DNA of 64,000 nt, taken from Hexactinellida sp. DTS-2022 (Eukaryota > Porifera > Hexactinellida). Location: assembly GCA_028753945.1 (NCBI GenBank), contig JAPNXP010000012.1, positions 1,178,001-1,242,000 on the forward strand, given 5' to 3'. A program made the translations under genes and the position numbers. The notes beneath the pieces were generated by a model. The model was given only the letters and a program-made list of their open reading frames with translations, was not told the origin of the DNA and made no database searches. This document shows, piece after piece, positions 20,733 through 31,759 of this stretch (position 1 is the first letter of the stretch; each line of letters starts with the position of its first letter).

Positions 20733-23700
20733 ATGGCAGAATTTAACACCACAACAAAAATATTAATTCCGTCACAAAAGAGGAGAAAGATTCTGTATGA
20801 TGATGCCACAACTACACGTATATCAATGGAGACCTTGGTGATCTCAGATACAGATGAATCAATCCTGGATACGAAAACTGTAGTTGATTACAATGATGGA
20901 GCATTAAGGCAATATGAAGTCCCGGTAGTTTATCAATACTCTCACCAGCTTCTTAAAGAATCCAACTTATGGTTTCTAGAAGATACTCCTATAACACTTC
21001 TTTCACAATATAAAATTATTAGCGGTGAGTGAAATCAGTTTATAAATTAAGTACATTGGAATATAACTTCAGTAACTTTCGATTGAGTAATTACTAATGG
21101 ATGACATTGAGTATCCGTCGCCATTACTAAATCACCATTACTAAATCGATCTTACACTCTATGTAAATATAAGTATCTTATTAAAATCGAACCTTAGGTC
21201 GAACTTCATTCAAAAATTCTTTTATTTATATCGACACTGCAAAGCGTTTATGTCAATCTTGTTCTTCAACAAATTGTGTTCACTACCAAGCCTATGAAAT
21301 GTGTTACTACAATTACTACGATTCTTTTTGCACAGTTAAAGCAAAAACACTCAATGAATTTAAATATTTTATCATCAATGAGAGTACCATTGTATTGCAC
21401 GATCTGGACGATATTCATATATTCAGGCTCATGGAGGATAAATGGTTTTGTGACTCATGTAGCAAGCTTTGTAAGCTTAACAAGCATATTGAAAAGATAT
21501 TTGTTGGAGGTGAACCCAATATAGTTAACAAATCACAGCCAAAAATCAAATTTGAGACAGTTTCATCTGCTTCTGTACCATTTTCTTTCAATATTAAGCA
21601 ATCTCAAATTTATGAAAAACAAATATCTGATGGACTAAACCTACCCTATGAACTATTCCCTGAAGAATCTAAATGCCCGAATGGTTATGACTATCTATCA
21701 TCCAACTTTTCTTTGGAAAATACAGGAATTATTTTGTATCTAGAGAATAAAGTGCAGGAGCTACCAGATCACAAATGTATTTCACTAAATTGAAACACTT
21801 TCTTATAAATGCGATTCACAATTATTAATTACTTCTTGCTCATTTTAGTATATAGATTACATTGCAACGGTCCTTTCCAATGTAAAACTGGATTTGATGG
21901 ACAATCTTTTCTTTTACTTAATTTGAATAACAGGCACTTTATTCACTATGGATTGTTATACGAGTACAGTGAATTGATGACTCATTCAAAGAATCCGTTG
22001 TTCAGTTATCTAAAGTCAGTTTTATTCAATATCTTCTTCTCCAATTGTTATGAGATTAGGCCACGCCATAATATGACGACTTAGAAACTCTATACGACCT
22101 CACCTCATAGGGATGTTATGTGTGTGGTTTCGTCCCATTGCAGGGACTCATCAGGAGGGCAACCTTCGACCACCATGCTTACTGCCCTACAGCCCTACTG
22201 TTATCTGTAGCGTACTGCCCATGCGGAAGGACACATTGGGCAGTACGCTACAGATAACAGTAGGGCTGTAGGGCAGTAAGCATGGTGGTCGAGGGTTGCC
22301 CTCCTGATAAGTCCCTGCAATGGGACGAAACCACACACATAACATCCCTATGAAGTGAGGTCGTATAGAGTTTCTAAGTCGTCATATTATGGCGTGGCCT
22401 AATCTCATAACAGAATCTCTAGATAAGTCAATGTAACTTATTGTTTCATGTAGGGCCAAAAACAGCAAACTGACGAGAATGGGCAGACGAGAACAGTACA
22501 AGTATCACATCTTCCAACACGCTTGGAATGCCTATCTCAGATTAGTAGATATTAATTATCAAAAATTTTTTTGTTCTCTGACCTGTAAAGAAACTCCTTC
22601 GATAATTATTTTAGATGGAATAGCAATGGGTACTACCAAAAGATTACCAATTCAACCAGATAACAGAGATTTCACTCAAAGTTATCCTATCATATCCTTG
22701 GAAGAACGAATCTACATAGCAGACTCACATGTTCGCCATACATTACGAAATTTTACTGAATCAGGGATTAGTAATTTGGAATTCACTAACATCTTGAGCT
22801 TTGTTCAACCTGAATTTGCTAGGTACCTTATCTACTGTTCTACATTAACCAATGCTCTGAGAGTCATTGATCAGAACTATCCATTAGTTCAAGAAGTAAT
22901 TCAAACATTGTCAAAATGCGAATCGATTTGTGCTATAGTTCGTATGACAACACTTTCTCCTGATGAACGTAAGTTAATCGCTGATTTAGCATTACAGCAA
23001 ACTGTAACTTTCTCCACTATTAAAGCATTATATCCAAGATTACATTTTATCAAGCTTCTTGCAAATTCACTGCCACCTCAACTGGATGTTCAAAATGACA
23101 AAATCACCTTACAAGAAAATGTTGCGGAAGTGTTATTTACAATCCTTAAACAAATCCAATTGCTTATTAGAAAACCAACCCGTGTTTTAAAGGAGGACAT
23201 CCCTTTGGGGAGAGAAGATTATTTCAATTGTTTTCCAGCCTTACATACGAACTCAAGGTACTTATATTGAAATAGTTTATACTTGGACTGTAAATTAAGT
23301 CATTCTTATTAAAAAATATTATTAATCGCTTTTAGGATCCCTCGATATGTAAATGAGCAGAACGAGAAACAAGAAAAATGTGCAAAGTTATATCCCAAGC
23401 ATCAAAGGTTCTCTCCTGGGCTTTTAGCTATGGTATGTCAACACAAGATATGTTATGGCTTTGAAATAATGTCTTCAAGAGAGTCAACTGTATTAGTCTT
23501 CAATATGTTACTTAGAAAATTCCATAAGATGCCTGAAGTCATTATCTACGACAATGCCTGCAATTTGCACACCACCTGTATTATGAGGTAATTCATCATT
23601 AAACATAAGATCGAAAATGAATTAGTAGACCCTCTTGTACCACTAACATACCTTTGGGCGGATGGGGAATATCCTATATGAGCCTAAGAACATTTAGAGG

Positions 23701-24237
23701 TAGGACAGTGGCTATAATAATCTATAATATCTCGCTAATCCGACCCTGCATTCATATTGGCTTTCTTATGACCCATCTTTCCACTGGGTGATAAGAAATC
23801 CAATTTGAATACATACAATGACAAATTTTAAAACTTGATATCTGGCCGACCCGTTGTTCGGATTAGCTAGGGTACGAATTATCGAATGTTTGGGTTAGCG
23901 AGGGTGTTCTGGTAATGCATGAGCCCTATAGTTGTATGCCATTTTGAGTCGCAATATTTAATAATCTAAATTTCTTTATAGAGATCCATTCCTGTTCCGC
24001 AACACAACATTTTTAATTGACAGGTTTCATTGCACGAACCACCAATGTAATCCTATCTTTTCAATGAGAACATGGGAGACGGAAGAAATGAGAGTAATCA
24101 ATTCACAGATTTGTGAGCAGATGTTCTCAATGCTGAGACGTATCGCAACGCAAGTCGCCTACATGAGGATCGAGAACGTGTTTTATAGTACACGATATTT
24201 CTTAGCGTGTTATAATAAAACTATAGAAAAATTCTAA
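20733..24237 (+). CDS. KDZ-type transposase, six exons, intact (element C)
   Basis: Exons by splice consensus and phase: 20733-21024, 21198-21776, 21849-22014, 22454-23257, 23336-23587, 23982-24237; 782 codons plus stop. Exons 1-3 encode the N-terminal part with cysteine clusters (CQSCSSTNCVH, CDSCSKLCK, CPNGYDYL, CKTGFDGQ), probably zinc-binding and DNA-recognition. The catalytic core follows: IIILDGIAMG (first Asp), a helical insertion, then YDNACNLH...RDPFLFRN...DRFHC..H.C (second Asp and the conserved Cys/His set). ICEQMFSMLRRI near the C-terminus supplies the probable Glu. This order matches the Kyakuja-Dileera-Zisupton superfamily, which makes 8-bp target duplications as seen here. Intron 3 contains a fold-back MITE. 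No stops or frameshifts were found. Confidence 0.8.
22047..22412. mobile_element. Fold-back MITE with about 175-bp near-perfect arms
   Basis: The left arm (from GTTATGAGATTAGG) and right arm are inverse copies with very few differences. They surround a spacer of roughly 15 bp. It lies within intron 3 of the element C transposase, so splicing could remove it, although a transcript would fold strongly. I see no clear target duplication. Confidence 0.8.
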
Positions 24238-24304
24238 TAAATAAAATAAATATATATTTTATAAATTGTATTGTAAAGGTCTATAGCTGCCTAATATATA
24301 CTGT

Positions 24305-26042
24305 CTAAATATTGCAATTTGTGCAGTAGAAACTTCCATTGATAGAGTTGTTGGGTAAATTGTAACACTGATTGTGGAACCAAAAACCACATCTATCACA
24401 TTGAATTATATGTGTTCCTCCGTTTCCATCATAATTTACGTATGCAAATTCTGGGAGGTTGCAATCACAGATACAGTCAATTGTATATTTATACGGTTTG
24501 GGGACTTTTCCTGTCCTCTTGCCACGAGCTTTGAACGGAAACGGGGTAACTTTCTCAGTTTCGATACACTTGATGAAATGTTTCCTCATTTCATTTTGGT
24601 TCCAAGTAAGGTACACTGGATCATGCCCTGTAGCTATTGCTGTAGCAGCGGCGATAGCAAACATTCCACAGTCCTTTGCACCCGCCTGTCTATGAATCTT
24701 TGGAATGATGATCTCAAGTTGCATAGTTTGGTCGCCGTATAATAATGCCAATTGGGTATCCAGATTCATTGTAGTATTTCCGTTATACATAGAATCGTAT
24801 AAATATACTTCTCTACCATCATAAGAAGAACATACCCAGTGATTGTTTCTATTATGGTGTATTTGAACGCTCGGTATCTCACGTGCTACTTTCTTGAAAC
24901 TGAGATTCTAAAATAAAGAAATACATACATTTATTACAAAAACACCTTGTACCATGATAAGAAATGTTCAATCAAAAAGAAAGATAATGAGAAATTAATT
25001 ATTTAAATAAATATCTACATAATAACAACCTGAGAAAATATCGGATCTTGTAGCCCAGTAAGCGATGGAAAGCATTTTTTCAAAAGAACCTACAATAGCA
25101 TAAAAGTAAAGGAACGAAGAGGTGGGTCATTTAATGAATATTATTGCATACAATATTCTTGAACTTACACAAAATGCGTTGATGGTAACATCAGTTAACT
25201 CTTCATTATTAGAGAGTTCTTTTAGGCAGGTCTTCTTAGTTGCAGGTGAAATCTTTTGGTTACATGCTGGTATGCTTGAAAGTAAATTAAAGTGATTTGT
25301 AGATGGAGTATCCAAAAGACCACCAAAATAAGATGTATTGCTCAATTGTGAAAAGCTACTTTCTAATACTTTAACTCTTTTACAAAGGGGAGAAATATCT
25401 GATGCAGTAGAAGAAATGGGGAGTCGCTTCTTGGGTGTGCTAGTAGTTATATCTAATTTAGCTTTGTCCTTTGAAAGTGGCTTAACATCATAGTATCGTT
25501 GATAAGAAAGGACGATATTAATCAGTTTCTCCTTGGTTATTCGAAACTGTTTTGAATTTGATATACAAACAAATGGTATATCTCTCGGCCACCAAATTGG
25601 CTTTAAATTCTCATGTCCCCAAAAGTTCTTGAAGCGCCCTAGTTTAAAAAATTTAGTCCACATAAAGATATAGGAATTGAAAACAAAAAATAGGAAGTAG
25701 TAATCACAAGTACATACCAACTGATTGATGAGTCAACCAAAATACAATCCTTCTCAGTGTTTGCATGGTATAATCTGCACAATTTCTCATCAATAAATCT
25801 TGCATATATTCTTCACTATATGGCGCGGTAGTTTGTTTATGTCTTGAGGAATGTTTAGACAAACTATTCCACATAGCATCTTTCTGAGTAGAAATCAAAT
25901 AACTGAAGTTTTCTGGGCCTAAAACAGTTAGCGATCCCTTCCATGTCATCACAATCCAAACCACTTCACCAGTATGTTTATGAAAACTGTCACAAGTCTT
26001 TATCAAAGTTTCGCGCGCATTTGACTTGCAAATGCGCCGCAT
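24305..26042 (-). CDS. Ulp1-like protease with PHD finger, four exons, intact (element C)
   Basis: Exons on the minus strand: 26042-25718, 25638-25169, 25089-25030, 24907-24305; phases agree and give 485 codons plus stop. I chose the start at MRRICKSNAR because the element B homologue begins at the matching MSRMNRRNAR; an in-frame Met exists at 26096. Exons 1-2 encode a conserved module (CDSFHKHTGE, FWGHENLKPIWWP) of unknown function and a basic Ser-rich linker. Exon 4 holds the Ulp1/C48 fold: His in HHNRNNHW, Asp in YLYDSM, Gln-Cys in QAGAKDCGMFA. A PHD finger then supplies CDCNLPE, CDRCGFWFHNQC and CTNC. The gene converges on the transposase. Its role in transposition is unknown; SUMO or ubiquitin-like cleavage near chromatin is an inference. 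Confidence 0.8.
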
Positions 26043-26211
26043 CGTTTTCGGAAAAAGAAATATGTTCAGATTATTGTTGAAAAATCGAGAATACATATTT
26101 TATAAAACTGGTTATTTATATATTTGTTAACTTGTTATCGCATAGGATGATTTTCACATTCGAATAATCTCATTCTTGCTTGGCAATAAAGTCATTCCCA
26201 CATTCGATTAT

Positions 26212-26330
26212 TCTCGCAGGCAGATGACGTATTCTCGCATGCGAATGACGTAATCTCGCATACGAATGACGTAATCTCGCATGCGAATGAACGCATTCTT
26301 GCATGCGAATGAACGAACTTTCGCATGCGA
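26212..26330. repeat. Right subterminal palindrome array of element C
   Basis: Six tandem sites with core GCATGCGAATG, mostly at 20-22 bp spacing; the outer three match the left end exactly, and the inner three (TCTCGCATGCGAATGACGTA type) are extra. The end of the integrase open frame runs into this array. Confidence 0.85.
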
Positions 26331-26358
26331 ATTGACGAATTTAATAGCTCGGTGGTTT

Positions 26359-26791
26359 TGGTCTTAAGTGGTCGTGTTTCTACCCATTTTGTGAAGTGGT
26401 CAACCATAGTTAGAATATATTGATACCCTTCAGATTGAATTAAGGGACCAGTCAGATCCATTCCTACTCGATACCAAGCTCGAGCTATCACAGGCATAGG
26501 TTGGAGTGCTTCATTGGGTCTCTTTAACGAGTTGGAATTTCTTTGACAATCTTCGCAGTTTTTCACGTACTCACGTATTGTCTTTACACAACTGGGCCAA
26601 TAATACCGGCTTTTAGCTAGATTATATGTGTACTCCGCACATTGATGTGAATTGTGTATTTCTGACATTATTTTGGGAAGTTCGCATTCCTTAATTACCA
26701 ATGGCTGATATTCTCCATTATTGAAATAAAGTTTATCACATTTGACAACGTACTTTATCGATCCTCCATAGCTGACGCTTCCTGTTCTCAT
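26359..26791 (-). pseudogene. Ginger-like integrase, N-terminal half
   Basis: Minus-strand frame beginning MRTGSVSYGG at 26791. It carries an integrase zinc-binding region (HNSHQ...YYWPSC...NCEDCQ) and the first catalytic Asp (GMDLTGPL), followed by MVDHFTKWVE. Coding is cut at the 8-bp duplication of element C and continues on the far side at 20545. No LTR or polymerase was recognised upstream of 26791. Confidence 0.75.
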
Positions 26792-26912
26792 CCGTAATAT
26801 CAGAATACGAATTACTTATTAAATAGGTTTTTATGTTTTGGTATAGTAATTCGTCCATTATTAATCAATGAAATTTAAATAATTGATAAATATTGAGTTA
26901 TTAAAAACTACT

Positions 26913-27008
26913 ATTAGCATGCGAATAAGTTACTATTCGCATGCGAATAAGTTACTATTCGCATGCGAATAAGTTAGTATTTGCATGCGAATAAGCTATT
27001 ATTCGCAT
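26913..27008. repeat. Subterminal palindrome array of element B (left)
   Basis: Five copies of TATTCGCATGCGAATAAG at exact 22-bp spacing. The other end (33115-33170) has three copies with the same period. Confidence 0.9.
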
Positions 27009-27395
27009 GCGACTAGTAATTTTTAATAAGTTCTGATAAAGTCTCTAACAGGACCTTAGTCTCCTCAAATAATAATTCATTATTAATGCGATAGACCTGT
27101 GGCTAAATATGTTAATTAAATTTATTCAGTTTTATAGAAGCCAATATAGGTGTAATAAATATACAAGCTTCGTCAGAGAATTGTCTTTTAGATAATTTTT
27201 GTAGTATGATTTGTTCACATCCACTCAACTTCTGTTACATTCTACACCAATTTTATAAATTTTATAATCTAATAGGCGTGTGTGTACGTTGCAGTTTAAT
27301 TAATTCATTAATCAAAATCTACTTATTATTACGGATTCAACATAGAATTTATCTATTTCCCATTGATCTAATTATTTAACAATTGACTATTTGAG

Positions 27396-29324
27396 ATGTC
27401 AAGAATGAATAGAAGAAATGCCCGAAATATTCTCTTGAAAGTATGTGATCAATTTCACAAAGTCACTGGTGAAACTGTGGGAATCACTTATACATGGGCA
27501 GGAAGTCTCGATATTTTCGGAACATCTAACTTCCGCAACATCATTGAAAGCAAAAAAGACGAAATTTGGAGGAGCTTAACATTCCAAGGCAAAGAAGTTC
27601 CCTGTATCAAACCACATATGGATAGAGAAATGTTTGACCAATTACAGGGAAATATCGAACAATTGAGTGTAGTGAATTTGAGAAAAGTTGTTTCATGGGC
27701 CACTCAAAAATCAACAGGTTTGTAAATTATTAATTGTAGAATATATTTTCAAATGCAGAATTATAAATTCTAACCATCCATTTTAGGTCGCGCCAGAAGT
27801 TTTTGGGGTGATCCACATTTAAGGCCCTCCTGGTGGCCAGAGAAGACTCCTTTCGAATGTATTTCGAGAAACACTAAAAATAATAAAATTACCAAAGAGG
27901 TATTAATCAACATATTAAAATGTTATAAAGAGAGCATTGGGTTGAATGATAGTAAAGATAATTTTTCAGCAAGCACTCCTTTAAAACGCATCAATGCAGA
28001 TTCTAATATTCCTCCATTTGCTAAGAGGTTTAAATTAGATGACAACATTTCTGATACTAGTTCATTATTTGGAGGATTACTAAATACTCCGGAAAAGGGT
28101 ACAATTGAAACGCCCCAATTTATTCAGAAACATGAAATCTCCATTAAACATTCACCTTATACTCCTAGCCTTTGGACTTCTCAAAAAAGGAAATCAATTA
28201 CTCAAACAACGATAAATAAATGCCTAAAAGAACTGTCAAATCCAACAACTTTAGTAACCGATATCACCATACATACATACTGCGTAAGTCAATATTTAAT
28301 AATAGTGCATTAGAGATATTCCGGTTATATAGTATGTAGTTTGGTCAAATATTGTTTATTTATATGACAAGTTTATGTATTCCGAGGATGACAATTATTA
28401 TCCTTACAATATACATTAGAATACAATATAAACACGATTCACACGAATTTCGGATAAGGCGAACAAATTTTGACCGTCCCCTGATGTTCTTATTGTCGAG
28501 GTTCTACTGTACGTATGTAGCATTTCCTTTGCTAAATATCTTATTAATTGTGTATCACTCTACTTATTTTATTTAACTTATTCTCCCATAGAAAATTCTT
28601 CAGAATAGTTATCCATCAGTGAAAGGATTGCAGGATCCAATAATGTCCCAGGTATATTATATACTACTCTTAAATATATTAAGAGCTCTCATTTATACTT
28701 GTACTATTTTTAGAAATTGAAATTTAGAAATCTAAAGGAGAAAGATTTAGCCATCCAAGTCCATCATGATGGAAATATTCATTGGGTTTGTTCTAGCTAC
28801 GATAATAAGCTGGAAAGGGTATTTCTGTATGATTCTTTGAATAAAAAGGAAACAACAATGGAACTCGACACTCAACTAGCTCAGATATATGGAACACCTT
28901 CAATGCAGTTGGATGTTACAGTGCCTAGAATTCAAACTCAGTCAGGAGGTTATGATTGTGGACTTTTTGCATTGTCTTCAGCCACCTGCATTGCAGCTGG
29001 AATTGACCCAATGTCTCAAACATGGGATAAAAAAAAATGAGAGCTCATTGTATAAACTGCATAAAGAGTGGGATTGCATCTCCTTTCCCTGCCAGTACGC
29101 GCGGGTTACGTACAGGTAAGCTTCCACAATCCCGCCAGTATACAGTTGATCTGATCTGTGACTGTAACCTACCCGAGTTTGCATATAATATTACACCAAA
29201 AGGAAATGCCATTACACTTGTGATACAATGCGAAAGGTGCACCATGTGGTTTCATAACCATTGTTATGGCCTTTCAGATACATCAGTAGATGGAGTCTTT
29301 CTATGCAGATCTTGTTCTAAATGA
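27396..29324 (+). CDS. Ulp1-like protease with PHD finger, four exons, one frameshift (element B)
   Basis: Exons 27396-27717, 27787-28283, 28592-28651 and 28714-29324 match the element C gene in order, phase and, for exon 3, exact length (60 bases). Catalytic residues are present: HHDGNIHW, LYDSL, QSGGYDCGLFA. The PHD finger (CDCNLPE...CERCTMWFHNHC...CRSC) follows. A run of nine A residues near 29030 puts the protease and PHD parts in different frames, and the protease frame stops at 29040; this is a one-base loss relative to the paralogues or an assembly error. Without it the gene would be complete. A product ending at 29040 would keep the catalytic Cys but lose the PHD finger. Confidence 0.75.
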
Positions 29325-29558
29325 AGTCAATTACAATATTAATAAATACAGCATTTAGCACTTACGATGGTTTTAAGACTACTCTGAATCTAGATTATTG
29401 ATAGACATTACGTATGTATAGTCTTAGTATATACGTATATCAAATAATAACAATACATTATGCTTCATTAATTTATCTATACTGATATTAAGAAATAATC
29501 TTTACTAATTGACATGATCTGTAACTATTATCATTCTTTTGATTATACAATGGTTAAA
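29325..29558. other. Spacer between convergent genes of element B
   Basis: AT-rich; no gene seen. The corresponding spacer in element C is much shorter (67 bp). Confidence 0.5.
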
Positions 29559-29979
29559 TTAACTAATAATTTTGAAATGCACTGTTTTTAGCTTATTCCA
29601 ACAAGCTAAAAAATATCTTGTATTGAAAAAGACATTGTCTATTCGCATATATGCAATTTGTGTTGAGATGCGTCTTAATGCAGAGAATAGTTGCTCGCAA
29701 ATTTGAGAATTAGTCTTTCGAATTTCTTCTGTGTCATAAGTTTTCATAGAAAATATTGGATCGCAGCAATGGTTTCTGTTATGAAATCTGTCAACTAAAA
29801 ACGTAGTCTTGCTAAATAACGCTGGATCCCTAAAAAATGTAATTCAAACTATTTCGAAAAGAGTATACATTATCATGTTATCAAACACTCAAATAATATC
29901 CTATAAATATCTGAAAACTTATCAAAGTAATACCTCATTGAACACGTTGTGCAGAGGTTGCAAGCGTTATCATATATTA
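29559..29979 (-). pseudogene. KDZ transposase C-terminal exons (element B)
   Basis: Minus strand. The last exon (about 29830-29575) encodes DPALFSKTTFLVDRFH...ICEQLFSALRRI...FFNTRYFLACWNK. Before it a short piece of the penultimate exon begins at YDNACNLCTTC, directly beside the H1 element at 29980. The rest of that exon and the whole exon carrying the first catalytic Asp are missing from the far side of H1, so a deletion accompanied or followed the insertion. Confidence 0.8.
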
Positions 29980-31213
29980 CGAGCCCTTCGGTCTCGGTCG
30001 CTTTGCAACAGATCGGTGCTACGCACCTCAAGTTAACGGCCGCTGTGCGGCCTTACTCTTCACACTTTTACCATGGAAAATGTTAGAAAGGGACGTTATA
30101 ATTTTGAATTTTCATTAATTTGTTTACCTATTTGTGTAAACAACAACAACAACAAATACTCATATTATAATTTTATAAATGCGAAATTCGTGTTCAGCAC
30201 ACTTGTTTACTTATAATACCCGTTGAGAGCGAACTTCTTGCTTGATTTTGAATTTAATTAATTTGTTTACCTATTTTGTGTCAGCAACAACAACAAATAT
30301 TCATATTATAAATTTATAAATGCGAAATTCGTGTTCAGCATACTTGTTTACCTATAATACCCGTTGAGAGCAAACTTCTTGCTTGATTTTAATTTTCATT
30401 AATTTGTTTACCTATTTGTGTCAGCAACAACAACAAATATTCATATTATAAATTTATAAATGCGAAATTCGTGTTCAGCATACTTGTTTACCTATAATAC
30501 CCGTTGAGAGCAAACTTCTTGCTTGATTTTAATTTTCATTAATTTGTTTACCTATTTGTGTCAACAACAACAACAAATATTCATATTATAAAATTTTAAA
30601 CGCGAAATTCGTGTTCGGCATACTTGTTTACCTATAATACCCGTTGAAAGCTAACTTCTAGGTCGTTTTTGAATTTTCAATAATTAGTTTACCTATTTTG
30701 TGTCAACAACAACAACAAATATTAATATGAGAAATTTATAAACGCGAAATTCGTGTTCAGCATACTTGTTTACCTATAAAATCCGTTGAAAGCTAACTTC
30801 TAGGTTAATTCTGAATTTCCATTAATTTGTTTACCTATTTTGTGTAAACAACAACAACAAATATTCATATTAGAAAATTATAACCGCGAAAATCGTGTTC
30901 AGCATACTTGTTTACCTATAATACCCGTTGAAAGCTAACTTCTAGGTTGATTTTGAATTTTAATTAATTTGTTTACCTATTTTGTGTAAACAACAACAAC
31001 AAATATTCATATTAGAAAATTATAACCGCGAAAATCGTGTTCAGCATACTTGTTTACCTATTATAACATTTGAAAGTTAGTTTATATCCCAAATTCCCAA
31101 TATTAATTGCGGTTTCTATTCCCCATCACTTTAATACAATCCGGACAAACAAACACACACACACACACACACACACAAACAAACACACAACAATCGAGAT
31201 TTAATAATATAGA
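29980..31213 (-). mobile_element. H1 copy 4, inside element B
   Basis: Comb (GGCCGCTGTGCGGCC; second hairpin degraded to GTCGC TTT GCAAC), about seven satellite units, long AC microsatellite and terminus AATCGAGATTTAATAATATAGA. Flanked by A on the left and T on the right. The first four units differ in type (TTGAGAGC, CTTGCTTGATT) from the later ones (GTTGAAAGC, CTAGGTTGATT), showing higher-order structure within the array. Confidence 0.8.
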
Positions 31214-31586
31214 TAACTTTAGGTGGATATTCAAATTTTCTCAAAAGCATAGTGTAGACCATTATTGTAGACGTTATACAACGAATATAACTCATCTAAT
31301 ATCTCAGTAGAGTTTTTTATTAACAAGGGGGACATAACTATACTGTCATCTAACAAGACTTCTGGACATTAAAAAATCGGTAATTCTTAGCCACTCAATT
31401 ATGATTGTGCCACTTATTTACTGGCCGGGAAATGAGGGGCCTCTAATTTGTTTAGTATTGTGAGTGTTCGCGAGGAGGGTCGAAAATACAACAAGAAGAG
31501 TTTATCGAAAATATTTATTACGTATAAACTATATTTTCCCCAAAGCTCTATTTCCCACCGGTTAAGAAGACTGGTATATATATTTA

Positions 31587-31752
31587 GAGAATACTTATCC
31601 ACCAATCATCGGCGTTTGTATTTAAAAATCTCGCTACTTTCTACCGATGATGTTTTTTATAAACATAAAAAAACAATTGATGGAATGTAGCGAGCTTTTT
31701 AATGCAAACGCCGATGATCAGTGCTACCGATGATCGGTGGATAAGTATTCTC
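31587..31752. mobile_element. Small fold-back MITE
   Basis: GAGAATACTTATCCACC and ATCATCGGCGTTTG at the left are mirrored by CAAACGCCGATGAT and GGTGGATAAGTATTCTC at the right. An inner CTCGCTAC/GTAGCGAG pair follows. Arms are about 45-50 bp. It lies next to the third exon of the broken KDZ gene. Confidence 0.75.
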
Positions 31753-31759
31753 ATACATT

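Larger units (their letters stand above)
20554..26350 (+). mobile_element. Element C: apparently intact autonomous KDZ-type transposon, 5.8 kb
   Basis: Ends are CATATATTAAATTCG and GAGCTATTAAATTCG (right end read inward). Behind the first few bases about 65 bp of inverted repeat is identical and holds three GCATGC palindromes. The 8-bp duplication GGTGGTTT (20546-20553, 26351-26358) marks insertion inside the Ginger-like integrase reading frame; removing the element and one duplicate restores the frame in phase. It contains two convergent genes whose stops are about 67 bp apart: a six-exon KDZ transposase and a four-exon Ulp1-PHD protease. Both are open throughout. Confidence 0.85.

Noticed and set aside
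26413-26791. Gypsy-type LTR retrotransposon
   Set aside because: The integrase and GPY/F would fit, but no LTR, reverse transcriptase or gag is visible on either side; a Ginger DNA transposon explains it better. Not excluded if the rest was deleted.
31107-31310. His/Thr-repeat open frame
   Set aside because: Microsatellite of an H1 element read as codons.
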